From Streptomyces ficellus (GTDB lineage Bacteria > Actinomycetota > Actinomycetes > Streptomycetales > Streptomycetaceae): a DNA stretch of 64,000 nucleotides. Location: assembly GCF_030406405.1 (NCBI RefSeq), contig NZ_JAUEPL010000006.1:62001-126000 (forward strand). Direction: 5' to 3'. The position numbers and the translations under genes are program-made. The notes beneath the pieces were generated by a model. It saw only the letters and a list, made by a program, of their open reading frames with translations, had not been told where the DNA came from and did no database searches. This document shows, piece by piece, positions 54,535 to 62,303 of this stretch (positions are counted from its first letter, which is position 1; each line of letters opens with the position of its first letter).

Positions 54535-55971
54535 TTGAGTACGGCGATGCCGGAGGGTGGTGGGGCGGCGGGCGGTCGGCGCGTCCCGGTGATCGGAAAA
54601 GAGACCACCGGGCAGATCCCGGTGCATCTGCTGTTCCGGGACGGTGGTGAGGAAGGCGCGGGCCTGCCTGTGACCTCGGTGGGTCCGGTGACCACCACGG
54701 GACCGGCCACGGTAGTAGAGGAACGGTCGGCCGCGCGCCCGCCGACGCCGCCCGCGCCGACGCCTGCGCCCCAGCCGACGACCCCGGCACTGACGCCTAC
54801 GTCGAAGCCGACACCGGCACTGACGCCTGCGTCGAAGCCGACACCGGCACTGACGCCTGCGTCGAAGCCGACACCGGCATCGACGCCTGCGTCCAGGCCG
54901 GCACCGGCACCGGCACCGACGCCGAGCCGGGCACCCGCGCCCAGCCCGACCCCGGACCGGACCCGGAGGCCGGAGGGGGACCAGATTCGGGAACGAAAAG
55001 GGGAGCGGGAGGGGGAGCGGAAGGCGGCGGCCGATCCGGTGGGGGTGAGGCCCGCGCCCTCGGCCGACCCCGCGCTGGTCGAGCGGACCGGGCCGGTGCT
55101 GCCCGGCTGGGCGGGGGTGGCGGCCGGGGCGGTCGCGCTCGCCGGGTGCGCGGCGGTGCTCTGGTGGGTGGGGGCCGTGCCGGAGGCGGTGACCGTGATG
55201 CTGGGGCTGCCCTCCCGCCCGTACAACGGCATCGCGATCGGGGCGTGGGCGCTGCTGGCGCTCGGCGTGCTGATGGTGCTGTTCGCCTTCGGCGGGCTGG
55301 GGCGAGGGCGGGTCGGGTACGCGTGGGTCCTGACGCTCTTCGGGGACTATCGGGGCAGTGTGCGGCGCACCGGCCTGATGTGGGTCAGCCCCCTGCTGCT
55401 GCGCCGCCGGGTCGACGTACGGCTGAGGCACTGGCGCAGCGAGCCGCTGCCCGCCGTCGACGCGAACGGCACCGCGCTGCGCGTCGTGGTGCTGGTGGTG
55501 TGGCGGATCAGGGACACGGTGCGGGCGGCGCTCGGGGTGGCGGACCACGAGCGGTACCTGCGCGAGCAGGTGGAGGCGGCGATGGCCCGGGTGCTGTCCC
55601 AGCTGCCGGCCGACGCCTTCCATGAGGACGCCCCGACCCTGCGGGACGCGGAGGTGGTCGGGCGGGCGCTGACGCGGATGTTGTCGGCGGAGTGCGCCCC
55701 GGTCGGGATCGACGTCTTCTCGGCGCAGCCGACGCGGATCGAGTACGCGCCGGAGATCGCGGCCGCGATGCAGCGGCGGCGGATCGCGGCGATCGACGCC
55801 AAGCACCGGGACATGGTGCTGACGTCGGTGGTGGACGCGGTGGATGACATGGTCCACCGGCTGACCTCGCGTGGTCTGGTCGAGCTGGACGACTACGACC
55901 GCAAGGCGCTGGTCAAGGACCTGACGGTGGCGTTCTACACGGGGCGGACCGGACTTCCGGAAGGCCCGTGA
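54535..55971 (+). CDS. SPFH domain (flotillin/stomatin-like) membrane protein
   Basis: A 478-residue protein. A low-complexity N-terminus rich in Pro, Ala, Thr, Ser and Lys (TPALTPASKPT repeats) leads to two membrane segments (WAGVAAGAVALAGCAAVLWW and GIAIGAWALLALGVLMVLFA). The SPFH-like domain follows: GSVRRTGLMWVSPLLLRRRV, then VRLRHWRSEPLPAVDANG and DAKHRDMVLTSVVDAVDD. SPFH proteins assemble on membranes and organise lipid or protease domains. The TTG at 54535 has a strong GAGGAGG 5 bases upstream, but the ATG at 54511 overlapping the previous stop is also possible. Confidence 0.85.
   Translation: MSTAMPEGGGAAGGRRVPVIGKETTGQIPVHLLFRDGGEEGAGLPVTSVGPVTTTGPATVVEERSAARPPTPPAPTPAPQPTTPALTPTSKPTPALTPASKPTPALTPASKPTPASTPASRPAPAPAPTPSRAPAPSPTPDRTRRPEGDQIRERKGEREGERKAAADPVGVRPAPSADPALVERTGPVLPGWAGVAAGAVALAGCAAVLWWVGAVPEAVTVMLGLPSRPYNGIAIGAWALLALGVLMVLFAFGGLGRGRVGYAWVLTLFGDYRGSVRRTGLMWVSPLLLRRRVDVRLRHWRSEPLPAVDANGTALRVVVLVVWRIRDTVRAALGVADHERYLREQVEAAMARVLSQLPADAFHEDAPTLRDAEVVGRALTRMLSAECAPVGIDVFSAQPTRIEYAPEIAAAMQRRRIAAIDAKHRDMVLTSVVDAVDDMVHRLTSRGLVELDDYDRKALVKDLTVAFYTGRTGLPEGP
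54781..54900 (+). repeat. Four in-frame 30-bp repeats in the SPFH gene
   Basis: Units starting at 54781, 54811, 54841 and 54871 share GCACTGACGCCTGCGTCGAA and encode the ten-residue PALTPASKPT motif. The fourth unit is slightly changed. Typical of slippage in a disordered linker. Confidence 0.9.
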
Positions 55972-56011
55972 TTGGTATGGACATGCTCAATACCTGTCCA
56001 TACATTGAGAC

Positions 56012-56025
56012 TTGGTCCAGACCAA
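56012..56025. promoter_or_regulatory. DasR/chitinase-type operator upstream of the LPMO gene
   Basis: TTGGTCCAGACCAA is a near-perfect palindrome that contains TGGTCCAGACC, the direct repeat I recall from Streptomyces chitinase promoters and close to the dre core. It lies 68 bp upstream of the ATG, with ATTGAG/TACAT-like promoter sequence just before. Confidence 0.65.
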
Positions 56026-56092
56026 ATCAGGCACCACCGCACGCGTGCAGCAGGGCTCACCGAACTCCCCCACGTTCTCCTGGAGCGACAGC

Positions 56093-56683
56093 ATGCGACA
56101 CAAGATAGGCGCGGCCGTGGTGGCCCTCGGCGTGGCCGGGGCCTCCCTCCTGGCCACCAGCAGCGCCAGCAGCCACGGCTACACCGACAGCCCCATCAGC
56201 CGCCAGAAGCTCTGCGCCAACGGCACCGTGACCAACTGCGGCAACATCCAGTGGGAGCCGCAGTCCGTCGAGGGCCCCAAGGGCTTCCCGGCCGCCGGCC
56301 CCGCCGACGGCAGGATCTGCGCCGGCGGCAACGGGCAGTTCGCCCAGCTCGACGACCCGCGCGGCGGCAACTGGCCCGCCACCAGGGTGACCGGCGGTCA
56401 GAGCTACACCTTCCGCTGGCAGTTCACCGCCCGGCACCGCACCACGGACTTCCGGTACTACATCACCAAGAACGGCTGGGACCGCACCAAGCCGCTCACC
56501 CGCGCGGCCCTGGACTCCCAGCCGTTCCTGACCGTCCCGTACAACAGCCAGCAGCCGCCGTCCACGCTTACGCACCAGGGGACGATCCCCAGCGGCAAGA
56601 CCGGCAAGCACCTGATTCTGGCCGTCTGGACGATCGCGGACACGGCGAACGCCTTCTACGCCTGCTCGGACGTCCAGTTCTGA
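56093..56683 (+). CDS. AA10 lytic polysaccharide monooxygenase (chitin-active)
   Basis: A 196-residue secreted copper enzyme. The signal peptide MRHKIGAAVVALGVAGASLL ends at TSSASS so that the mature protein starts with H28 (HGYTDSPISRQKLC), which with a second His (FTARHRTTDF, about residue 112) forms the copper-binding histidine brace. Four or more cysteines form disulfides (KLCANGTVTNC, RICAGGN, YACSDVQF). AA10 enzymes cleave crystalline chitin or cellulose oxidatively. The DasR-like site upstream suggests the substrate is chitin. The stop codon starts a 7-bp tandem repeat. Confidence 0.95.
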   Translation: MRHKIGAAVVALGVAGASLLATSSASSHGYTDSPISRQKLCANGTVTNCGNIQWEPQSVEGPKGFPAAGPADGRICAGGNGQFAQLDDPRGGNWPATRVTGGQSYTFRWQFTARHRTTDFRYYITKNGWDRTKPLTRAALDSQPFLTVPYNSQQPPSTLTHQGTIPSGKTGKHLILAVWTIADTANAFYACSDVQF

Positions 56684-56729
56684 CGGCTGACGGCTGACGG
56701 CTGACGGCTGACGCCTGAGGGCTGACGGC
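56681..56729. repeat. Seven 7-bp tandem repeats starting at the LPMO stop codon
   Basis: TGACGGC repeats from 56681, with the first TGA being the stop codon. Two of seven units are altered (TGACGCC, TGAGGGC). Because the period is 7, TGA codons appear in all three frames. Likely slippage product; may act as stop safety. Confidence 0.9.
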
Positions 56730-56744
56730 TGGCAAGCACAACAA

Positions 56745-56774
56745 GGAAGCCCCCCGCTCGCGCGAGGGGCTTCC
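56745..56774. terminator. Hairpin between LPMO gene and tRNA-Lys 2
   Basis: GGAAGCCCC...GGGGCTTCC forms a hairpin around CGCTCGCGCG, between convergent LPMO and tRNA-Lys genes. Confidence 0.75.
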
Positions 56775-56782
56775 TTCGTCTG

Positions 56783-56856
56783 TGCGCCGCCAGGGACTCG
56801 AACCCCGGACCCGCTGATTAAGAGTCAGCTGCTCTAACCAACTGAGCTAGCGGCGC
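56783..56856 (-). tRNA. tRNA-Lys (anticodon CUU), copy 2
   Basis: Identical 74-nt sequence to copy 1, including flanking TGT and GCTGAC bases, so recent duplication or gene conversion is likely. Same CTCTTAA anticodon loop. Confidence 0.96.
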
Positions 56857-56920
56857 CTGCTGACAGGATTAATACTACCTGGTCCGGAGGGGTGCTTCGA
56901 CCACCGCGCAGTGGCCCGGC

Positions 56921-57679
56921 TCACAGTGCCAGGGAGAGCACCACCGGGGCCGCCTTGCGGTTCAGGGTGTCCGCCGCCGTGCGCAGCCGGTGGGCGTGCT
57001 CGATCGGCAGCGAGAGCGCCAGGCAGCCGACCGCCGACCCGGCCGTGAGCGGCACCGCCGCGCAGACCGTGCCCACGGCGTACTCCTGGAGGTCGAGCAC
57101 CGGGACGGTCGGCGGCTGGCTGTCCAGCTTGGAGAACAGCACCTTCTCGCTGGTGATCGTCCGCGAGGTCAGCCGGGCGATCTTGTGGCGGGAGAGGTGA
57201 TCGCGGCGGCCGTTCTGGTCGAGCTGGGTCAGCAGGCACTTGCCGACCGCGCTGGCGTGGGCGGCGGAGCGGAAGTCGACCCATTCGTTGACCTTGGGCG
57301 TGTGCGGGCCGTCGGCCATCTGTGTGATCTTGACTTCGCCGTCGATGTACCGGCTGATGTAGACGGCGGCGCCGACGGAGTCCCGCAGCTCGGTGAGCGT
57401 CTCCTGGAGCTTGCTCTCCAAGGCCTCGCGGCGGGTGGCGCCGGAGCCCAGCAGGACCAGGGAGTCGCCGACGACATAGCCGCCGTCGGTGACCTGCTCG
57501 ACGTACCCCTCGCGGCGCAGCATGAGCAGCAGCGGCTTCAGGTGTCCGGCCGGGAGCCCGGTCTCGCGTGCGATCTGGGCGTCGGACACCCCGCCACCGT
57601 GCTTGGAGATCGTTTCGAGAACGCGCAGGGCGTACTGCACCGAGTGGAACGGCGCGGTCGGCTCGGGCTTCAGCGCCAC
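56921..57679 (-). CDS. IclR family transcriptional regulator
   Basis: A 252-residue regulator. The N-terminal winged helix is VQYALRVLETISKHGGGVSD with AQIARETGLPAGHLKPLL. The C-terminal effector domain has AVYISRYIDGEVKI, FRSAAHASAVGKCLL and GTVCAAVPLTAG. IclR proteins bind small organic acids and often control the adjacent catabolic gene; here the neighbour on the other side is a decayed AMDase-like gene. Start is the ATG at 57679. Confidence 0.92.
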   Translation of the reverse strand: MALKPEPTAPFHSVQYALRVLETISKHGGGVSDAQIARETGLPAGHLKPLLLMLRREGYVEQVTDGGYVVGDSLVLLGSGATRREALESKLQETLTELRDSVGAAVYISRYIDGEVKITQMADGPHTPKVNEWVDFRSAAHASAVGKCLLTQLDQNGRRDHLSRHKIARLTSRTITSEKVLFSKLDSQPPTVPVLDLQEYAVGTVCAAVPLTAGSAVGCLALSLPIEHAHRLRTAADTLNRKAAPVVLSLAL

Positions 57680-57845
57680 GGTTTCCCCCTACCAGGTTGT
57701 GACCGCAAGCTTCCGTACCACGATAGCCGCCAAGAGCCGTTTGGTGGGCTCCTGTTGACAAGAAACTGTTCCGTCCCTCACGCATACGCTGCGACGGGAC
57801 ACCATGGCATATGCCGATGGCACACTTACGGACGGTAGAGGGAGG

Positions 57846-57959
57846 TCAGGGCACCGCACCGACGAAGTCGCGCGTGCGTTCGTCCTCGGGAGCGGAGAAG
57901 ATTTTCTCCGCCGAGGCCGACTCGATGACCTTGCCCGAGTCGAACATCACCACCTCGTC
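57846..57959 (-). pseudogene. C-terminal remnant of an amino-acid ABC transporter ATPase (GlnQ-like)
   Basis: On the minus strand, DEVVMFDSGKVIESASAEKI followed by FSAPEDERTRDFVGAV matches the C-terminal end of GlnQ-type ATPases, which follows the switch histidine and ends in E(R)TR(D/E)FL. The Walker motifs and the rest of the gene are absent, so this is a fragment without function. Nothing else is supported between 57680 and 58080. Confidence 0.65.
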
Positions 57960-58080
57960 CGGGGGCGGCGCGGTTCTGTAGCGACGAGCTGTTCGAGCCA
58001 TGGTGGCGCGGCTACCCGAGTCGTGGCGGGGTATGCGTACGCGGTGCCGGCAGGTCGGCCGAAGGACAGGAGGGCGTGAC

Positions 58081-58735
58081 ATGACGACGGTGGGACTGCT
58101 CTGTCCCAAGCACTGCGCCGAGGACGACTACCCCCGGATCGAGACGCTGCTGACCGGCGTCAACGTGCCGATCGTCCACACCGGCGACGGCGAGGACGCC
58201 CACCGGCCCGGGGCGCTGCGGGAGATGGGTGCGGTGCCGCGGCTCGCGGGCGAGGTGGAGGCGCTGCGGCTGTCCGGCGCCGAGTCGGTGGTGTGGGGCG
58301 TGCACCAGCGGTTCGTTCGTGTACGGGTGGGAGGGCGCCCATGAGCAGATCCGCGCCCTCGCCGTGACGGCCGGGCTCCCGGCGTCGAGCACGGCGTTCG
58401 CGTTCGTCCACGCCGTACGGGAGGTGGGCGCCGCGCGGGTCGCGGTGGCGGCCACGTACCCGCAGGACGTCACGGAGCTGTTCGTCCGGTTCCTGGAGGC
58501 GGCGGGGATCGAGGTGGTCGCGGCCCGGTCGGGCGGGACCGTCACGGCGCCGGAGGTCGCGACCTGGGGGCGCGACCAGGTGCTGGAGCTGGTGCGGGCG
58601 GCCGACGACCCCCGGGCGGAGGCGGTGCTCGTGCCGGACACGGCGCCCGTCGACCAGGCGCCCCGCCGCTCCGCCAGCCGCAGCCCCTCCCATACGGTCA
58701 CCTGGTTGGCCGTGAGCATAGCTGGGGACGCTGTT
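58081..58735 (+). pseudogene. Decayed maleate isomerase/arylmalonate decarboxylase-like gene with inverted 3' end
   Basis: The first part reads MTTVGLLCPKHCAEDDYPRI ... GAESVVWG in one frame. At about 58300 it shifts; the next frame continues CTSGSFVYGWEGAHEQIRAL (with the family's catalytic Cys), AVAATYPQDVTELFVRFLEA and AVLVPDTA. After that the plus strand loses similarity, but the reverse complement of about 58675-58735 reads LTANQVTVWEGLRLAERRG, which is the expected C-terminal motif of this family. So the gene carries both a frameshift and a local inversion of its 3' end. It would be in the Asp/Glu racemase superfamily. It is not expected to be active. Confidence 0.75.
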
Positions 58736-58737
58736 CG

Positions 58738-58849
58738 CCCGCAAGCAATAGCCCGCAAGCAATAGCCCGCAAGCAATAGCCCGCAAGTAAGAGCGCGCAG
58801 GCAAGAGCGCACAGGCAGGAGCCCACCAGGAATCGCCCGCCAGGAATAA
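58738..58849. repeat. Eight 14-bp tandem repeats after the pseudogene
   Basis: Three exact copies of CCCGCAAGCAATAG are followed by five diverging ones (CCCGCAAGTAAGAG, CGCGCAGGCAAGAG and so on), in a strict 14-base period. It abuts the inverted segment of the pseudogene, so it may mark the rearrangement breakpoint. Confidence 0.85.
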
Positions 58850-58912
58850 CCGGAGATCCCCTCCTGTTGACGGTGCCCGTACGTATGTTTCCGCGCAGGA
58901 GGGTCCACACCG

Positions 58913-59989
58913 GTGAGCGACGCGATTCGAGGCACGGCGAACGGCGCCGCGCCCGTACCCCTGTCCGTACTGGACCTGGTCACCGTCGGCAGCGGCCGCA
59001 CCGCCACCCAGGCCCTGGCCACCAGCGTGGCGCTCGCGCGGCTGGCCGAGCGGCGCGGGTACCACCGCCACTGGGTCGCCGAGCACCACTCCATGCCCGG
59101 CGTCGCCTCCTCCTCCCCGGCCGTGATCCTCGCGCACCTCGCCGCCCACAGCGGCCGCATCCGGCTCGGTTCGGGCGGCGTGATGCTGCCCAACCACGCG
59201 CCGCTGGTCATCGCCGAGCAGTTCGGCACCCTGGAGGCCATGGCCCCCGGCCGTATCGACCTCGGGCTGGGCCGGGCCCCCGGCACGGACGGCGCCACCG
59301 CCGCCGCCCTGCGCAGGACCGACCGGCTGAACGAGGGCGCCGACGACTTCCCCGAGCAACTCGCCGAGCTCACCCGCTTCCTGGACGACGACTTCCCGGA
59401 CGGCCACCCCTACGCCCGCATCCACGCCGTGCCCGGCCCGGTGCAGGGCCCGTCCGCGCGGCCGCCCATCTGGCTGCTCGGCTCCTCCGGCTTCAGCGCC
59501 CGGCTCGCCGGAACGCTCGGCCTGCCGTTCGCCTTCGCCCACCACTTCTCGGCGCGCAACACCATCCCGGCCCTCGACCTGTACCGGGACTCCTTCCGCC
59601 CCTCGGCCGTGCTGGACGCCCCGTACGCCCTGATCGGCGTCTCGGCACTCGCGTCGGACGACGAGCGGGAGGCCCGCCGCCAGGTGCTGACCGGCGCGTT
59701 GTCGATGGTCCGGCTGCGCACCGGGCGGCCCGGGCTGATCCCGACGCCCAAGGAGGCGGAGGCGTACCCATTCAGCGCCATGGAGCGGGACTTCGTCGAC
59801 GGCTGGCTGGCCAACGTCGTGCACGGGACCCCCGACGCGGTACGCGCGGGCCTGGACGACCTCCAGAAGCGCACGGGAGCCGACGAGTTGATGATCACCG
59901 CCAACGCGCACGGCTCCGACGCGCGGCTGCGCAGCTACGCCCTGATCGCGGACGCGTACGGCCTCCCGGACTCGGCGCCCGAGGCGTAA
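58913..59989 (+). CDS. LLM class flavin-dependent oxidoreductase
   Basis: A 358-residue luciferase-like monooxygenase-fold enzyme. It has LSVLDLVTVGSGRTATQAL, GYHRHWVAEHHSMPGVASSS, RIRLGSGGVMLPNHAPLVIA, EQFGTLEAMAPGRIDLGLGR and the late AFAHHFSARN segment, matching the MsnO8-like branch of the family. FMNH2 or F420 may be the cofactor. A GGAGGG site at 58898-58903 precedes the GTG by about 9 bases. No partner reductase is adjacent. Confidence 0.9.
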   Translation: MSDAIRGTANGAAPVPLSVLDLVTVGSGRTATQALATSVALARLAERRGYHRHWVAEHHSMPGVASSSPAVILAHLAAHSGRIRLGSGGVMLPNHAPLVIAEQFGTLEAMAPGRIDLGLGRAPGTDGATAAALRRTDRLNEGADDFPEQLAELTRFLDDDFPDGHPYARIHAVPGPVQGPSARPPIWLLGSSGFSARLAGTLGLPFAFAHHFSARNTIPALDLYRDSFRPSAVLDAPYALIGVSALASDDEREARRQVLTGALSMVRLRTGRPGLIPTPKEAEAYPFSAMERDFVDGWLANVVHGTPDAVRAGLDDLQKRTGADELMITANAHGSDARLRSYALIADAYGLPDSAPEA

Positions 59990-60009
59990 AGCGTCGTTGA
60001 CGGCACCGG

Positions 60010-61959
60010 TCAGCCGGGACCGACCCCGATCAGCGCGGCGATACGGTCCGGAGCCACCGCGCGCGAGTACAGCCACCCCTGCCCGGTGTCGCAGCCGATC
60101 CGCCGCAGCCGCGCCGCCTGCCCCGAGGTCTCGACGCACTCGGCGGTGACCGTCAGCCCGAGCCGGTGCGCGAGCTGCACCAGCGCCTCCACGATCACCT
60201 CGTCGGCCGGGTTGGGGTGCTCCTCGTCCTGGAATCCCCGTACGAAGGAGCCGTCCAGCTTCAGTACGGAGACGGGCAGCCGGCTGAGGTAGGCCAGGTT
60301 CGAATAGCCGGTGCCGAAGTCGTCGATGGCGATCCGTACGCCCATGTCGCTCAGCGCCTGAAGGGCTTGCAGGGGCCGCCCGGCCGAGCCCATCACCGCC
60401 GACTCGGTCAGCTCCAGCTGGAGCAGATGGGGCGCGAGCCCGGTCTCGGCGAGGATCCCGGCGACATCCGCGACCAGGTCGGAGTCCCACACCTGGCGTA
60501 CGGCGACGTTCACGCTGACGAACAGCGGGCGTTCACCCGGGTGGTCCTTCTGCCACTGCCGTGCCTGGCGGCACGCGGTACGCAGCACCCAGCGGCCGAG
60601 CTGGACGATCGAGCCGTCCTCTTCAGCAATTCCGATGAACCGATTCGGCGCCAGCGGGCCGAACTGCGGGTGGTTCCAGCGGACCAGTGCCTCCACCCCT
60701 CGTACGGTCCCGTCCGACATGCCCACCAGCGGCTGGTACTCCAGCGCGAACTCGCCCCGCTCCACCGCCGGACGGAGGGTGGAGGAGAGCGACTGCCTCG
60801 TCATGCGGTGGGCGTTGCGCTCGGGGTCGAACAGGGTCCAGCGGGCCTTGCCGTCGGCCTTGGCCCAGTACAGCGTGGTGTCGGCGGCCTGCATCAGACC
60901 GTTCACGGTGGTGCCGGCGGCGGTCCGTTCCACGACCCCGATGGACGCCGAGACCGACAGCCGCTGCCCCGCCAGGTCGAACGGCCGCTGCACGGCGGCC
61001 AGTACGGACCGGGCGAGGTCGGCGAGCTGCTCCGTACCGGTGGAGTCCTCGACCAGGATCGCGAACTCGTCCCCGCCGAGCCGGGCCACCAGATGGCCGC
61101 CGCCACGGGTGTAGCCGTCGCTGTCGGCGCACTCGGTCAGCCGTGCGGCGACGGCGGCGAGCAGCCGGTCGCCGACGCGGTGCCCGAGCGTGTCGTTGAC
61201 GGCCTTGAACCCGTCGAGGTCCAGGTAGCACAGGCCCACCCGGCCGGTGCCGCCGTCGTCGTACGACGAGTTCTCCAGCGCGGAGGTCAACCGCTCGATG
61301 AACAGGGTGCGGTTGGGCAGCCGGGTGACCGGGTCGTGCATCTGGAGGTGGCGCAGCCGGGCCTGGAGCTGGCGCCGGTCGCTGATGTCCGCGATGGACA
61401 GCAGCACACGGCGGCTGCGCGGTACGGGCGCGACGGTGACCTCGGCCCACAGCGAGCGCCCGTCCGGGTGTTTGAGCCGGCGCGTGCAGCGGAACCGGGA
61501 GCGGCGGCCGCGCAGCACCTCGCGGTAGGCGTGCCAGGTGCGGCTGTCGGACATGAGGTCGACCAGGTCGGCGGCGGCCTGCTCGCGCAGGGACGCGGTG
61601 TCGGTGCCGAGGAGCGCGGCGAGGGCGTCGTTGGCGGAGACGACCAGCCCCTCGGGGTCCACGACGGCCATGGCGAGGTGGGCGGCGTTGAAGGCCGCCC
61701 GGTAGTCGTGCGCGTCGCGCGGGTCGGGGTCACCGGGGTCGTGGGGGTCGCGGGGGTCGCGCGGGTCGGGCTCACCGGGGTCGTGCGCGTCCGGTTCGGT
61801 ACCTGTGTCCCGTTCGGCGCCCGCGCCGTGCGAGGCGGGGGCGGCGGTGGGCGAGAGGCGCAGTTCTCCCACGGTGTGGTGACACTCTGTGACCGACCGG
61901 CGGGTCGTTCCGGTCGGTGAGACTGCCGCAGCTCCCGGTCCTTCGGAGGTTCCGTTCAC
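60010..61959 (-). CDS. cdgA: PAS-GGDEF-EAL cyclic-di-GMP turnover protein (CdgA-like)
   Basis: A 649-residue cytoplasmic protein. After a low-complexity region (DPRDPRDPHDPGDPDPRD) comes a PAS domain (AAFNAAHLAMAVVDPEGLVV ... VTVAPVPRSRRVLLSIADIS, about residues 85-215). The GGDEF domain has LCYLDLDGFKAVNDTLGHRV and the active RLGGDEFAIL (about 295). The EAL domain has GVEALVRWNHP (about 421), IDDFGTGYSNLAYLSRLP and VSVLKLDGSFV. Both motifs are intact; no RxxD I-site was seen before GGDEF. Architecture and neighbourhood fit CdgA, which controls development in S. coelicolor, but this is from memory. A GGGAG site precedes GTG 61959. Confidence 0.88.
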   Translation of the reverse strand: MNGTSEGPGAAAVSPTGTTRRSVTECHHTVGELRLSPTAAPASHGAGAERDTGTEPDAHDPGEPDPRDPRDPHDPGDPDPRDAHDYRAAFNAAHLAMAVVDPEGLVVSANDALAALLGTDTASLREQAAADLVDLMSDSRTWHAYREVLRGRRSRFRCTRRLKHPDGRSLWAEVTVAPVPRSRRVLLSIADISDRRQLQARLRHLQMHDPVTRLPNRTLFIERLTSALENSSYDDGGTGRVGLCYLDLDGFKAVNDTLGHRVGDRLLAAVAARLTECADSDGYTRGGGHLVARLGGDEFAILVEDSTGTEQLADLARSVLAAVQRPFDLAGQRLSVSASIGVVERTAAGTTVNGLMQAADTTLYWAKADGKARWTLFDPERNAHRMTRQSLSSTLRPAVERGEFALEYQPLVGMSDGTVRGVEALVRWNHPQFGPLAPNRFIGIAEEDGSIVQLGRWVLRTACRQARQWQKDHPGERPLFVSVNVAVRQVWDSDLVADVAGILAETGLAPHLLQLELTESAVMGSAGRPLQALQALSDMGVRIAIDDFGTGYSNLAYLSRLPVSVLKLDGSFVRGFQDEEHPNPADEVIVEALVQLAHRLGLTVTAECVETSGQAARLRRIGCDTGQGWLYSRAVAPDRIAALIGVGPG

Positions 61960-62303
61960 GGCTCGCTCCCGCAAGGCAGTTGTGACGCACATATGTGGTC
62001 GGGATGGGTCGGCCTGGAAAGTGTGCCGATCATAGAGGCTCTTATGGCGGCCATTCCAGCGATGACGTCCAGTGGGGCGGGTGGGGTTGCTGTGGGGCAC
62101 CTCACCCTCCACCCCTGCCCGATCGTTTCTGCGCGGGTCTGGCACGGGCCGGTCCCGCCACGATCGATTGTGACTGTCGGTGAACTTACCGGACCGGTGG
62201 GGCGCGTCGCGGACTCACCCAAGTGGGGCAGTGGAACAGGGCGTATCACCATAAAACGTCACAGGGTGGTGGGACGTCCCGTATCCCGCATCCGGAGGTC
62301 GAC
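61960..62303. promoter_or_regulatory. Divergent promoter region of cdgA and the M6 protease gene
   Basis: This 344-bp gap lies between two divergent genes. On the minus strand TATGAT (62034-62029) could be a -10 for cdgA with a leader of about 60 bases. ACATATGT and TTATGG patches are AT-richer. I looked for a BldD palindrome and found only scattered half sites (GGTGA, CTCACC), so regulation by BldD is not supported here. Confidence 0.4.

Noticed and set aside
62160..62230. A BldD binding box ahead of cdgA or the protease
   Set aside because: Only separate GGTGA and CTCACC half sites are present, not the palindrome.
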